Below are positions 25,983-34,907 of a stretch of 64,000 nucleotides of DNA, piece by piece. The translations under genes were made by a program, and so were the position numbers. The DNA comes from Gordonia aichiensis NBRC 108223 (GTDB lineage: Bacteria; Actinomycetota; Actinomycetes; Mycobacteriales; Mycobacteriaceae). Below the pieces are notes generated by a model. The model was not told the origin of the DNA and ran no database searches. It worked only from the letters and a program-made list of their open reading frames with translations. Each line of letters starts with the position of its first letter. The first letter of the stretch is position 1. The DNA lies in contig NZ_BANR01000058.1 in the NCBI RefSeq assembly GCF_000332975.1, positions 1 through 64,000 of the forward strand, written 5' to 3'.

Positions 25983-26953
25983 GTGGCGTGACCGACCGCC
26001 TGCATCTTCTCCTCGGAGACGACGATTTCCTCACCGGACGAGTGATATCTGGTGTGACGAGTGGTCTGTCGAAAGAAGTCGGTGCCGATATTCCGGTGAC
26101 GCGGGTGCGCGCGGGCGACGTCAGTGAGCACGAACTTGCCGAACTACTCAGTCCGTCGCTGTTCGCCGAGGACCGCGTCGTCGTCGTCGAATCTGCAGCC
26201 GAGGCGGGTAAGGAGCCGGCGGCACTGATCGCCCAGGCGGCACGCGAACTGCCCGACGGCATCACACTGATGGTCATCCACTCCGGAGGCGGGCGCGCGA
26301 AGTCGATGCTCGGCGAGCTGCGCAAGGCCGGTGCCGTCGAACACGACTGTGCGGCGCCGCGGTGGCCGTCGGAGCGGATGAACTTTGTCCGCAAGGAGTT
26401 TCGCGAGTTGGGTGTCAAGGTGAGTGCCGACGTCGTCGAGCAGGTGGTCGAGGGAGTCGGTGCCGAGCTTCGCGAGCTCGCTGCCGCGTGTAGTCAGCTC
26501 GTCGCAGACACCGGCGGGAAGATCGATCGTGATGCGGTTCGGCTCTATTACCAGGGTCGCCCCGAGGTCACCGGCTTCGAGGTCGCCGACAAGGCAGTTA
26601 CCGGCGATCGTTCCGGTGCGCTGGAGTCACTGGCCTGGGCGGTGCATCACGGCATACCCCGAGTTCTGCTCGCCGACGCGCTGGCCGAAGCAGTACATGC
26701 CATCGCCAGGGTGCGCGGCATCGGATCGATGGATCAGTACGCCGCAGCGTCGGAGCTGGGGATGCCGCCATCGCGCGTGAAGAAGGTGCAGTCGCAGGCG
26801 CGAGCCTGGGATTCGTCGTCGATCGCGCAGGCTGTCGTTGTGGTCGCCGGGCTCAACGGTGACGTGAAGGGGCAGGCCGCAGACGCCGACTACGCCCTGC
26901 TGCACGCAGTCGATGCCGTCGCCTCCCTGCGCCCCACCTCGCGTCGACGCTGA
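25979..26953 (+). CDS. holA: DNA polymerase III subunit delta
   Basis: HolA opens the sliding clamp within the clamp-loader complex. The 324-residue protein begins VTDRLHLLLGDDDFLTGRVI, the degenerate AAA+ start of the family, and contains FAEDRVVVVESAAEAGK, WPSERMNFVRKEF and a C-terminal domain (LADALAEAVHAIARVRGIG). ATG 25979 overlaps the comEC stop. The comEA-comEC-holA-rpsT order is conserved widely, and rpsT is convergent. Confidence 0.95.
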   Translation: MSGVTDRLHLLLGDDDFLTGRVISGVTSGLSKEVGADIPVTRVRAGDVSEHELAELLSPSLFAEDRVVVVESAAEAGKEPAALIAQAARELPDGITLMVIHSGGGRAKSMLGELRKAGAVEHDCAAPRWPSERMNFVRKEFRELGVKVSADVVEQVVEGVGAELRELAAACSQLVADTGGKIDRDAVRLYYQGRPEVTGFEVADKAVTGDRSGALESLAWAVHHGIPRVLLADALAEAVHAIARVRGIGSMDQYAAASELGMPPSRVKKVQSQARAWDSSSIAQAVVVVAGLNGDVKGQAADADYALLHAVDAVASLRPTSRRR

Positions 26954-26970
26954 CCGTCGCTGGGCAACGC

Positions 26971-27011
26971 AACTCACCCCGGCGACCGCGTGGAAGTCGC
27001 CGGGGTGAGTT
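26971..27011. terminator. Bidirectional terminator between holA and rpsT
   Basis: AACTCACCCCGGCGAC (26971-26986) and GTCGCCGGGGTGAGTT (26996-27011) form a perfect 16-bp stem with a 9-nt loop. It starts 17 bp after the holA stop and lies in front of the convergent rpsT stop, so it can end transcripts from both sides. Confidence 0.85.
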
Positions 27012-27105
27012 CGCTCGTGTGGGACGACGGTCGGCGCTGCGACCCGCTATGTGGCCGGGGCGCGCTCGGACTCGTCGACTCCGGCGCATGCCGGAAGGGG
27101 TTACC

Positions 27106-27366
27106 TCAGAGCTTGTTGACGGCCACAGCGATGGCCGACTTCTTGTTGGCAGCCTGGTTGGCGTGGATGACGCCCTTGCTGGCTGCCTTGTCGAGCTTGC
27201 GGCTTGCCGACTGTCCGAGCTCAGCGGCCTTGTCCTTGTCGCCGGCGTCGACAGCTTCGCGGAAGCTGCGGATCGCGGTGCGCAGCGAGGACTTCACCGA
27301 CTGGTTGCGCTGCCGACGGATCTCGTTGGTGCGGTTCCGCTTGACCTGGGACTTGATGTTTGCCAC
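27106..27366 (-). CDS. rpsT: 30S ribosomal protein S20
   Basis: The 86-residue basic protein starts VANIKSQVKRNRTNEIRRQR and ends GVIHANQAANKKSAIAVAVN-KL, the classic S20 sequence. GTG 27366 is taken as the start because homology begins there; the open frame continues upstream with no similarity. S20 genes elsewhere are autoregulated, and unusual start codons are common in them. It is convergent with holA, as in M. tuberculosis (Rv2412). Confidence 0.98.
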   Translation of the reverse strand: MANIKSQVKRNRTNEIRRQRNQSVKSSLRTAIRSFREAVDAGDKDKAAELGQSASRKLDKAASKGVIHANQAANKKSAIAVAVNKL

Positions 27367-27465
27367 GCGTGTGTACCTATCAGTTGTTGTTGCTGGGTGT
27401 GTGTCTCTGAGCAGGTCAAACGAGCGGGCAGCCTCTGCCAACCGTCGACTCTGCGACAGCGGTCT

Positions 27466-27494
27466 ACTTTACCAGCCGGAAACGGGGGTCCCAA
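27466..27494 (-). promoter_or_regulatory. Candidate rpsT promoter
   Basis: On the minus strand TTGGGA (27494-27489) and TAAAGT (27471-27466) are 17 bp apart. Transcription would start about 90 nt before the rpsT GTG. Confidence 0.4.
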
Positions 27495-27606
27495 ATCCGT
27501 GGCGTCGGATGGCTGCGCCCGTTCCGGTATCGATCTCCTGTGAATCGGTGGGACGGCGCGCCGGGATACACCTGTTCGGGATGTCCGGATCTAGGCTCGA
27601 CACATC

Positions 27607-28740
27607 ATGTCAGTTGTCTATGTTCACGTCGGATTACCCAAGACGGGCACCACTCATCTCCAGGATCGCTTGTGGTGGAACCGCGACCTCGCTTTTCGCG
27701 ACTCGGGTCTGCTCTACCCGGGCAACGAGATGGCCGATCACTTTCACGCCGCCACACACCTGCAGCCCGACAGATATCTCGACTGGGTCGATCCGGCGTG
27801 TGCCAACAGCTGGCCGACGATGGTCTCGCAGATGCGGGCATGGCCGGGGAAGTCGCTGGTGTCGCACGAGTTGTTTGCGACAGCGCGCGACGACCAGATC
27901 GAGTCTCTGGTGAACGATCTGTCGTTCGCCGATGAGGTCCACGTGATCGTGACCGTGCGCGACCTCGCCCGCCAGTTGCCGTCTGTGTGGCAGGAGAACG
28001 TCAAGAACCAGCGTCTGGCATCGTTCGACGACTTCGTGACGTCGGTGCGGCGGAACGCGCCACGTCGAACGGGATCGTGGGGCGGCGACATGGAGGAGGA
28101 GCCCTTCTGGGAATTCCAGGACTACGTGGGCATCCTCGGCCGGTGGGCGAAGTTCGTCGGACCCGACAGGGCTCATCTGGTCACCGTGGCCAGGCCGGGA
28201 ACGGGCGCGTCGTCGTTGTGGGAGCGCTTCTTGTCCGTGCTCGACGTCGATCCGGCCCCCATGACCATCGACGTCCCGACCAACAACACGTCACTGTCGG
28301 CCGCACAGGCAGAGTTCCTGCGCCGTCTGAACTCACGCCTGCAACCCGACGACATCGACTGGGACAGATATGAGCGCGTGGTGAAGGGACACATCATTGC
28401 GAAGGTGCTCTTCGAGCAGAAGGGTGGTACTCCGCTTGGGCTCTCGACAGAGCAGCGCGCCTGGGTTGCCGACGAAGCGGAGGCCATGGTCGACGCCGTG
28501 CGAGCCGCCGGATACCCGGTGACCGGCGATCTCGGCGATCTCGCGGTGGATAGGACGGCGGGCGACGACTCCCGACCTCCCACCGTGGACGAGATCCTCG
28601 ACGCGTCGCTCGACGCGGTTGCGGGTGTCGCGAAGACAATGCCGTATCCGGAGTCGAGGGCTCGCATGCAGACGCGCGCAGCGAACGTCGTGCGTCGTGT
28701 CGGGCGACGAATGGTGTCGGTGCGGCGCAGGCTCGGCTAG
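27607..28740 (+). CDS. Sulfotransferase family protein (P-loop, PAPS-dependent type)
   Basis: The 377-residue protein begins SVVYVHVGLPKTGTTHLQ; GLPKTGTT at residues 9-16 is the 5'-phosphosulfate-binding loop of sulfotransferases. A central VIVTVRDLARQLPSVWQE resembles the 3'-phosphate-binding region. The C-terminus is basic (VVRRVGRRMVSVRRRLG). Such enzymes move sulfate from PAPS to carbohydrates, lipids or peptides; the acceptor is unknown. It stands alone between rpsT and the ATP-grasp operon and has no counterpart at this place in M. tuberculosis. APS kinase, needed to make PAPS, is not in the window. Confidence 0.75.
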   Translation: MSVVYVHVGLPKTGTTHLQDRLWWNRDLAFRDSGLLYPGNEMADHFHAATHLQPDRYLDWVDPACANSWPTMVSQMRAWPGKSLVSHELFATARDDQIESLVNDLSFADEVHVIVTVRDLARQLPSVWQENVKNQRLASFDDFVTSVRRNAPRRTGSWGGDMEEEPFWEFQDYVGILGRWAKFVGPDRAHLVTVARPGTGASSLWERFLSVLDVDPAPMTIDVPTNNTSLSAAQAEFLRRLNSRLQPDDIDWDRYERVVKGHIIAKVLFEQKGGTPLGLSTEQRAWVADEAEAMVDAVRAAGYPVTGDLGDLAVDRTAGDDSRPPTVDEILDASLDAVAGVAKTMPYPESRARMQTRAANVVRRVGRRMVSVRRRLG

Positions 28741-28857
28741 CGGCCGAGGGCCTGTGGCCCCATTCGCCGATCGGTTGTACTGCACCGGCGGTGATGAGAG
28801 ATGTGCGACGCGCCTGAGCAGACGTCATGCCGAGCGGCCTGAAGTGAGGCACCATGT

Positions 28858-30690
28858 GTGTCTATGAGTCCCGCGTCAACCGGAGCGCCAGCCAAGAAGG
28901 CAGCGCGCAAGTCCGCACCCTCGTCGTCGAAGTCCGCCAACGGAGCCAAGTCGGCCAACGGGAAGGGCTCCGACTCGGGACAGTCCGTCAAGGGCGGTAA
29001 GGCGAAGGTGGTTCGCGAGACAGCGCCGACCGACACCGGCATTTTCAAAGGCTATTCGAAGGGGCCTTACGGCAAGGCCTTTGACGAAATGTTCGACGCC
29101 GACGGCGAGGTGCGGCCAGCGTATCGGGGCATTTTCAAGGTCATGGCCGAATCCGATCGCGCCGACCTCGAAGCCCGGGTCGATGCACTCGGCCGTGCGT
29201 TCATCGACCAGGGCATCACATTCTCGCTGTCGGGCATGGAGCGGCCATTTCCGTTGGACGTTGTGCCGCGGGTCATTTCGGCATCCGAGTGGAACAAGCT
29301 CGAGGCGGGGATCACGCAGCGCGTCCAGGCGCTCGAACTCTTCCTCGACGATGTGTACGGCGAGCAGGAGATTCTCCGCGACGGCGTCCTGCCCAAGCGG
29401 CTGGTCCACTCCTGTGAGCACTTCCACCGCCAGGCCGCAAACATCCGTCCTCCCAACGGTGTTCGCATCCATGTGGCAGGCATCGACCTGATCCGTGATG
29501 CCAACGGTGACTTCCGGGTTCTCGAGGACAATCTGCGGTCGCCGTCGGGTGTGTCGTACGTGATGGAGAACCGTCGAACCATGGCGCGGGTGTTCCCGGA
29601 CCTGTTCTCCACCCACAAGGTGCGCCCAGTCGCCGACTATCCGAGTCACCTGCTGCGCGCATTGCGCGCCTCGGCCGCGTTCAACGAGGCTGACCCGAAC
29701 ATCGTCGTGCTCACGCCGGGCGTCGCGAACTCGGCGTACTTCGAGCACTCGCTGCTCGCGCGGCTGATGGGCGTCGAACTCGTCGAAGGTCGCGACCTGT
29801 TCTGTCGCGACAACGTCGTGTACATGCGCACCACCGAGGGCGAGCAGCGCGTCGACGTGATCTATCGACGTATCGACGACGACTTCCTCGACCCCATGCA
29901 GTTCCGTCCCGATTCGATGCTCGGGGTGGCAGGTCTGCTCAACGCTGCGCGCGCAGGCAACGTCGTCATCTCGAGTGCAGTCGGTAACGGGGTGGGCGAC
30001 GACAAGCTCATCTACACCTACGTGCCGGAAATCATCAACTACTACCTCGGTGAGAAGCCGATCATCGGCAACGTCGACACGCTGCGCTGCTGGCTACCCG
30101 AGGAGTGTGAGGAAGTGCTCGACCGGATCGATGAACTCGTCGTGAAACCGGTTGAAGGGTCGGGTGGGTACGGCATCGTCTTCGGGCCCGACGCCACCAA
30201 GGCCGAGTTGGACACATTGGCCCGCAAGGTCCGCAACGACCCTCGCGGATGGATTGCGCAGCCTGTTGTGCAGTTGTCGACGGTGCCCACAAAGGTGGGG
30301 GACTCGCTACGGCCTCGACATGTCGACCTCCGGCCGTTCGCGGTCAACGATGGCGAGAAGGTCTGGGTGCTGCCGGGCGGCCTGACCCGTGTAGCGCTAC
30401 CGGAAGGTTCGCTGGTGGTTAATTCGAGCCAGGGCGGTGGATCGAAGGACACGTGGGTGCTCGCCAGCAGGGCAACTCAGAGCGAGCGTGAACTCGGTGG
30501 CGGCAAGGTCGTGACGTCCAGCGCAGCCAAGGCGGCACGGCCCGCGGAGAGCGCACCAGATCCTGTCTTCGAACAAACGCAACAACAACAGCAGGGCCTC
30601 GGCTCGTCGACGCAGACCCAGAGCATGCACGGGATGACGCAGAGTCAGGGCACGTCCATGACCCAGAGCACGGGCGGTGATCGCCGATGA
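28858..30690 (+). CDS. Circularly permuted ATP-grasp protein (Rv2411c-like)
   Basis: The central 500 residues match the circularly permuted ATP-grasp family (DUF404/DUF407), with GVRIHVAGIDLIRDANGDFRVLEDNLRSPSGVSYV, VVYMRTTEGEQRVDVIYRRIDDDFLDP and ELVVKPVEGSGGYGIVFGP. Known relatives make peptide-like bonds using ATP, but the substrate of this subgroup is unknown. The first 45 residues are Lys/Ser/Ala-rich and the last 40 are Gln/Ser/Thr-rich (QTQQQQQGLGSSTQTQS), both likely disordered. GTG 28858 has GAGG 8 nt upstream; ATG 28864 is an alternative. Its stop overlaps the alpha-E gene, the first step of a three-gene operon. Confidence 0.92.
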   Translation: MSMSPASTGAPAKKAARKSAPSSSKSANGAKSANGKGSDSGQSVKGGKAKVVRETAPTDTGIFKGYSKGPYGKAFDEMFDADGEVRPAYRGIFKVMAESDRADLEARVDALGRAFIDQGITFSLSGMERPFPLDVVPRVISASEWNKLEAGITQRVQALELFLDDVYGEQEILRDGVLPKRLVHSCEHFHRQAANIRPPNGVRIHVAGIDLIRDANGDFRVLEDNLRSPSGVSYVMENRRTMARVFPDLFSTHKVRPVADYPSHLLRALRASAAFNEADPNIVVLTPGVANSAYFEHSLLARLMGVELVEGRDLFCRDNVVYMRTTEGEQRVDVIYRRIDDDFLDPMQFRPDSMLGVAGLLNAARAGNVVISSAVGNGVGDDKLIYTYVPEIINYYLGEKPIIGNVDTLRCWLPEECEEVLDRIDELVVKPVEGSGGYGIVFGPDATKAELDTLARKVRNDPRGWIAQPVVQLSTVPTKVGDSLRPRHVDLRPFAVNDGEKVWVLPGGLTRVALPEGSLVVNSSQGGGSKDTWVLASRATQSERELGGGKVVTSSAAKAARPAESAPDPVFEQTQQQQQGLGSSTQTQSMHGMTQSQGTSMTQSTGGDRR

Positions 30691-31670
30691 TGTTGGCCCG
30701 CAATGCCGAATCGCTGTACTGGATAGGCCGATATGTCGAACGTGCCGACGACATGGCACGTCTGCTCGACGTGGCGATCCACCAACTACTCGAGGACACG
30801 TCCGCAGACGTCGACGGTGCCGTCCGCATGGTCATCGCGGTTCTCGGCCTCGAGGTCCCCGACACCGACGAACCCCTCGATGTGTGGGCACTGACCGAGC
30901 ACGTCGCCTACGCGAAGGGCTCTGCGGGGTCGGTCGTCGACCTCATTCGCGCTGCGCGGGAAAACGCCCGGGGTGCACGGGAAGTCACGTCGAGCGAGAT
31001 GTGGGAGTGTCTGAACACGACCTACAACGGACTCGCCGAAGCGGAGCGTCGCGGGCGTCGATTGGGCCCTCATGAATTCCTCTCGTACGTCAAGAACCGG
31101 GCTGCGATGTTCGCGGGACTCGCCGATGCGACGATGAGCCATGACGACGGGTACCGCTACCTTCTTCTGGGTCGGTCCGTCGAGCGTGTCGACATGACCA
31201 TCCGCATGCTCCTGTCACGCGCCAACGACACCATCAACTCGCCCGCGTGGGTGAATGTTCTAGTGTCTGCGGGGGCTCACGACACGTATCTGCGCACCTA
31301 TCGTGGTCTCCTCGACGCGGAGAACATCGTGCAGTTCATGTTGTTGGACAGGCTGTTTCCGCGGTCGGTGTTCCACGCGCTGCGGGTCGCCGAGCAGAAT
31401 CTCGCCGAGATTGAGAAGCGGCCCAGCCGCGTCGGCGAACAGGCCGAGGCGCTGTTGATACTCGGGCGGGCGCGTAGTTCGCTCGAGTTCCTCGAACCGG
31501 GACGGTTGCTCGAGGGGCTCCAGGAGCGGTTACTTGATTTGCAGGACACCTGCCGCGCGGTGAACGAAGCGGTCACCGCCCAGTATTTCCATGTGTCGCC
31601 GTATGTTTCATGGGCCGACGCCCGGGTCAGCGACGGTGAAGACCACTTCATCGAGGAGAGTGAACTGTGA
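30687..31670 (+). CDS. Alpha-E domain protein (Rv2410c-like)
   Basis: A 327-residue all-helical protein starting MMLARNAESLYWIGRYVERADDMARLLD, the signature of the alpha-E family. The family always accompanies the circularly permuted ATP-grasp and transglutaminase genes and has been proposed to take part in peptide synthesis or modification. It overlaps both neighbours by 4 bp (ATGA and GTGA), so the three products are made together. No catalytic residues can be assigned. Confidence 0.92.
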   Translation: MMLARNAESLYWIGRYVERADDMARLLDVAIHQLLEDTSADVDGAVRMVIAVLGLEVPDTDEPLDVWALTEHVAYAKGSAGSVVDLIRAARENARGAREVTSSEMWECLNTTYNGLAEAERRGRRLGPHEFLSYVKNRAAMFAGLADATMSHDDGYRYLLLGRSVERVDMTIRMLLSRANDTINSPAWVNVLVSAGAHDTYLRTYRGLLDAENIVQFMLLDRLFPRSVFHALRVAEQNLAEIEKRPSRVGEQAEALLILGRARSSLEFLEPGRLLEGLQERLLDLQDTCRAVNEAVTAQYFHVSPYVSWADARVSDGEDHFIEESEL

Positions 31671-32515
31671 GCTGGCGTCTGAGAGTTGTGCATTCGACGG
31701 GGTTCGCGTATCAGAGCCCGGTGACCTCATCGTTCAATGAGGCGCGACTGACTCCCCGAAGTGACACCCGGCAGAACGTGATCGTCAACCGAGTCGAGAC
31801 TGTGCCCGCAACCCGTGCGTACCGCTACACCGATTATTGGGGTACCGCTGTCACGGCATTCGACCTCCACGCCCCGCATGAGGAGCTCGAAGTATCGGGT
31901 ATGTCGGTGGTCGAGACCGAGGCGGGGGAGCGCCCGGGGCCGGACAAGGCGGTGACCTGGGAGGAATTACAGAGCGAGTATGTCGCCGACCGCTACGACG
32001 AAATGCTTTCGTTCACAACCTATGTGCCCAAGAACGGGCGGCTTGGAACGACGGCGCGGCGGATCGCGAAAGGACTCGAACCCGAAGCTGCCGTCGAAGC
32101 CATCTGTAAGTTCGTGCACGAGGAGATGGAGTACGTGCCCGGGACCACCGGTGTGCACAGCACCGCTGTCGACGCGTGGAATGAGCGCAAGGGAGTGTGC
32201 CAGGACTACGCACACGTCAGTCTCTCCATGCTCCGCAGTCTCGGTGTGCCGGCCAGGTACGTCTCCGGGTACCTGCATCCCAAACCCGACGCGAAGATCG
32301 ACAAGACGGTCGAGGGGCAGAGCCACGCGTGGATCGAGGTGTGGACCGGTGGCTGGTGGGGCTACGACCCGACCAATGACACCCCGATAACCGAGCAGCA
32401 CGTCTCGGTCGGTGTGGGGCGCGACTACTCCGATGTCTCGCCACTCAAGGGCATCTACACCGGAGGCAAGGCCACCGATCTCGACGTCGTCGTCGAGATC
32501 ACCCGACTGGCCTGA
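31667..32515 (+). CDS. Transglutaminase-like cysteine protease family protein (Rv2409c-like)
   Basis: The 282-residue protein has an N-terminal beta-rich domain (LRVVHSTGFAYQSPVTSSFNEARLTPR) and a transglutaminase core. The Cys-His-Asp triad lies in ERKGVCQDYAHVSLSML, GQSHAWIEVWTGGWWG and YDPTNDTP. Family members act as amidases, peptidases or cross-linking enzymes. It is the last gene of the ATP-grasp/alpha-E/transglutaminase operon and is convergent with the DUF222 gene 21 bp further on. Confidence 0.93.
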   Translation: MSWRLRVVHSTGFAYQSPVTSSFNEARLTPRSDTRQNVIVNRVETVPATRAYRYTDYWGTAVTAFDLHAPHEELEVSGMSVVETEAGERPGPDKAVTWEELQSEYVADRYDEMLSFTTYVPKNGRLGTTARRIAKGLEPEAAVEAICKFVHEEMEYVPGTTGVHSTAVDAWNERKGVCQDYAHVSLSMLRSLGVPARYVSGYLHPKPDAKIDKTVEGQSHAWIEVWTGGWWGYDPTNDTPITEQHVSVGVGRDYSDVSPLKGIYTGGKATDLDVVVEITRLA

Positions 32516-32536
32516 CGTGCACGAGTAGTGCCGTCG

Positions 32537-34381
32537 TCAGAACGGTGGTGGTCCGGCTGTGTCGTCGATGAGAGGCTTGTCGGTGTTGCGGGTGAGGCGT
32601 CGTTGGCGGTTGCGGTGTCGTTCGGCGCGGCGGCGGGCGTGCTTGTTCGCCGCGCGTGTTCGGTGGCGCGGTGAGGCCTGCGGTGGTGGGGTTGCTGGTG
32701 GTCGGGGTGGTGGGTCGCCGGTGGTTGGTGGGGTGAAGCGGAGTCGGCGGAGGCCGGGGAAGGTGTCTTCGAAGGTTTCGGCGTCACCGGGAATGACGAA
32801 GCCTTCCGGGGTGACGTATTCGGTAACCAGTCGGCCGGTGGCCGGGTCGCGGTACTGGTCATCGACCCAGTTGCCGAACGTTTTTTGGATGTGCCCGTAC
32901 CGGCATTTCGTGTTGAGGTTCTCGTAACTGGTGGGCCCACCAGCATCCGGCGTGTGGTGGTCGTATTCGGCGACGTGATCGTTATCGGCGGTCCATGCCG
33001 AACGACTGCAGCCGGGATCGACACAGTAGCCGTCACGGCACCGCACCGCTTCATCGAGTGCGGTGGATGGCCGGTACGGGTCGACGCCGTGTGCGGGCAG
33101 GGTGAAGGTGCCGTCAGCGTTCTCAGGCGTGTTGATCGGAACGACCCGGTGGATCACCGCGTCCGGGCGGGCGGCGATATCCCGCACGTGTTCGGCGGAG
33201 ATGATGCCGTACCCATCCATGAACCCCACCGGCACAGCCTCGGGCGACACGTCCGGGCGCGAACGCTCGACCCGCACCGTCCAGGTGCCCGGCCCATCGC
33301 CGCTCTCGGACTCACCGTCACCATCGACACCCTTGACCGTCTCTGCTTCACTCGCCACAGAATCCGCGCGACGAGCCCCGGACTCCGCGGTGCTGTCGGC
33401 GGGTTCGGCTGTACTGGAAAGTACTTCAGGTGCGCCGAGTGCGGCCTCGTTGCACACGACGTGGATGACGAACCGCGGATCAGCCGGCGGCACGGTGCCC
33501 GGTTCGGGAATCGCCGCCGTGCACTCGATGCTGCCGCAGGCGCATTCGAACCGTGAACCGCTCAAAAGCGCGAACATCGCATCCGAGGCGCGTTGCTGAC
33601 GCGTCCGACCATCACCGTCACATACCGCGTCGGCCAGGCGTCGTACCGCAGCGACCGCTACTTGCACGTTCTCCGCCGACATCACCGCGGTGATCTCCCC
33701 AACCCCGTCACCACAGTTGTCGGTGAACACACCTCGTTTGTCCAACGCACGCTCGCGGCGTTCACGCACCGCATCCGGATCCTGGCGGAACACGATCCGA
33801 TCAACCATGTCGCGCAGGCGCGGTCGTTTCCACGACCCGCGCCGTGTGCGCAGCGTGGTCGCGATCTGCTCATCCACTGCCGCCACCACCTCCGCAGCCG
33901 TGCCCGGCCCACGCACCAGGTCGGTGCGTGAGATCACCAGCCGCGCTTGGTCGATCGACACGATCCCCTCACGCAGACAGCCGAACACCTGCGGCAGATC
34001 ATCACGCAACACGATCGCCTCGTCGATCATGCGTTCAGCCTGCGACCGCGATACCGCGAAGATTCCCGAAATGCGTGCTGCGGCATCGGCGAAACCATCC
34101 ACGATCAGGCCATCACACTCGGCACGCTCGACGACCAGCCGGTCATAGAGGACCCCGATCGACTGATACCGCGCCCACACCACAAACGCCTCCCCACAAC
34201 GTAACCGGGTCAGACCCTCCAACACCGCAACCGTGTCCGAACCATCCGGAGCGGCCGGATCGATGCCACCGAGCAAAGCTGTAGGCACGCCGGTTGCCCA
34301 ATCCGACAGATCAGCATCGGGCGTCGAATCATCTTCTCCCGCCACAGAATCTGCGCCCGGTCCCACCGATTCGATCGACAC
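32537..34381 (-). CDS. DUF222 (13E12-type) protein with C-terminal HNH endonuclease domain
   Basis: The 614-residue protein has the long helical DUF222 region (AEDRL-like ARISGIFAVSRSQAERMIDEA, EGIVSIDQARLVISRT) and a C-terminal HNH nuclease motif: CVDPGCSRSAWTADNDHVAEYDHH, GGPTSYENLNTKCRYGHIQKT. The family is multicopy and variable in Mycobacteriales and is the coding part of the mycobacterial 13E12 repeat. Its role is unknown; a link to DNA mobility has been suggested. GTG 34381 follows GGGAGGGGG with suitable spacing, whereas the frame stays open to 34519. No transposase or flanking repeat was found. Confidence 0.88.
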   Translation of the reverse strand: MSIESVGPGADSVAGEDDSTPDADLSDWATGVPTALLGGIDPAAPDGSDTVAVLEGLTRLRCGEAFVVWARYQSIGVLYDRLVVERAECDGLIVDGFADAAARISGIFAVSRSQAERMIDEAIVLRDDLPQVFGCLREGIVSIDQARLVISRTDLVRGPGTAAEVVAAVDEQIATTLRTRRGSWKRPRLRDMVDRIVFRQDPDAVRERRERALDKRGVFTDNCGDGVGEITAVMSAENVQVAVAAVRRLADAVCDGDGRTRQQRASDAMFALLSGSRFECACGSIECTAAIPEPGTVPPADPRFVIHVVCNEAALGAPEVLSSTAEPADSTAESGARRADSVASEAETVKGVDGDGESESGDGPGTWTVRVERSRPDVSPEAVPVGFMDGYGIISAEHVRDIAARPDAVIHRVVPINTPENADGTFTLPAHGVDPYRPSTALDEAVRCRDGYCVDPGCSRSAWTADNDHVAEYDHHTPDAGGPTSYENLNTKCRYGHIQKTFGNWVDDQYRDPATGRLVTEYVTPEGFVIPGDAETFEDTFPGLRRLRFTPPTTGDPPPRPPATPPPQASPRHRTRAANKHARRRAERHRNRQRRLTRNTDKPLIDDTAGPPPF

Positions 34382-34422
34382 CCCACACCCCCTCCCGGCG
34401 ACTGGATCGAACGTTTGAGCCC

Positions 34423-34464
34423 ATTCTACGACCAGCCACCGACAAGGAATTCTCACAGAGAATT
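34423..34464 (-). promoter_or_regulatory. Candidate promoter with operator-like dyad before the DUF222-HNH gene
   Basis: On the minus strand TAGAAT (34428-34423) is a good -10 that gives a leader of about 35 nt. The -35 zone overlaps a perfect dyad, AATTCTC (34448-34454), ACA, GAGAATT (34458-34464). A repressor bound there would block the promoter. Confidence 0.45.
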
Positions 34465-34515
34465 GCGGTCTTTCAGGTCTCGATGTCGATCGCCGCGCAA
34501 TCGCAGAAGTCCGGG

Positions 34516-34743
34516 TCATCGACTCCGGTACTGCTGCTCCATTGCTTCAAGAGTGTGACGGTCACTGACAGTGTGGTCGTGTCGGAACTGGCCGATAGGC
34601 GTCGCCAAGATCGACTCTGCGGCGACCTCGGTCACGTCGAGGAGGTGCATCAATGCTGCGCGTGCTTCGGTTTCGCTGTCGGCAGTGGTGATGGGAGCCA
34701 GGACATCCTGCGGTCGTGTCTGGGCCGCGACACGGGATCTCAT
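34516..34743 (-). CDS. Small hypothetical protein, possibly a decayed gene
   Basis: From ATG 34743 a 75-residue product can be read. The segment ARAALMHLLDVTEVAAESILATPIGQF resembles the helical repeat near the C-terminus of the GyrA/ParC breakage-reunion domain. The similarity to GyrA appears short and the rest is unrelated. The reading frame continues upstream without a stop but also without ATG or GTG; the sequence GTA AGC ACC GAG GAC GAC at about 34782 looks like a VST-type start whose GTG has become GTA. It may be a live small protein or a remnant. No function is proposed. Confidence 0.4.
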   Translation of the reverse strand: MRSRVAAQTRPQDVLAPITTADSETEARAALMHLLDVTEVAAESILATPIGQFRHDHTVSDRHTLEAMEQQYRSR

Positions 34744-34907
34744 GAATTCGATGCGTCGATCCTCGTCGTCCTCGGTGCTTACGGCGTGGCGCCTCGCGTA
34801 AGTGAACCGGGGCTTAATAGGTCGAGCGGGCTGACATGGGTGCCCAGATTCGGTAGTTGTGAACGTGCTCGCCCCAAGGCGTGTCGGCGATCAGCGGTAT
34901 CGGCGAC

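Noticed and set aside
32537..34381. Insertion sequence or intron carrying the HNH gene
   Set aside because: No transposase, terminal inverted repeats, target-site duplication or intron structure was seen; DUF222-HNH genes are usual chromosomal genes in this order.
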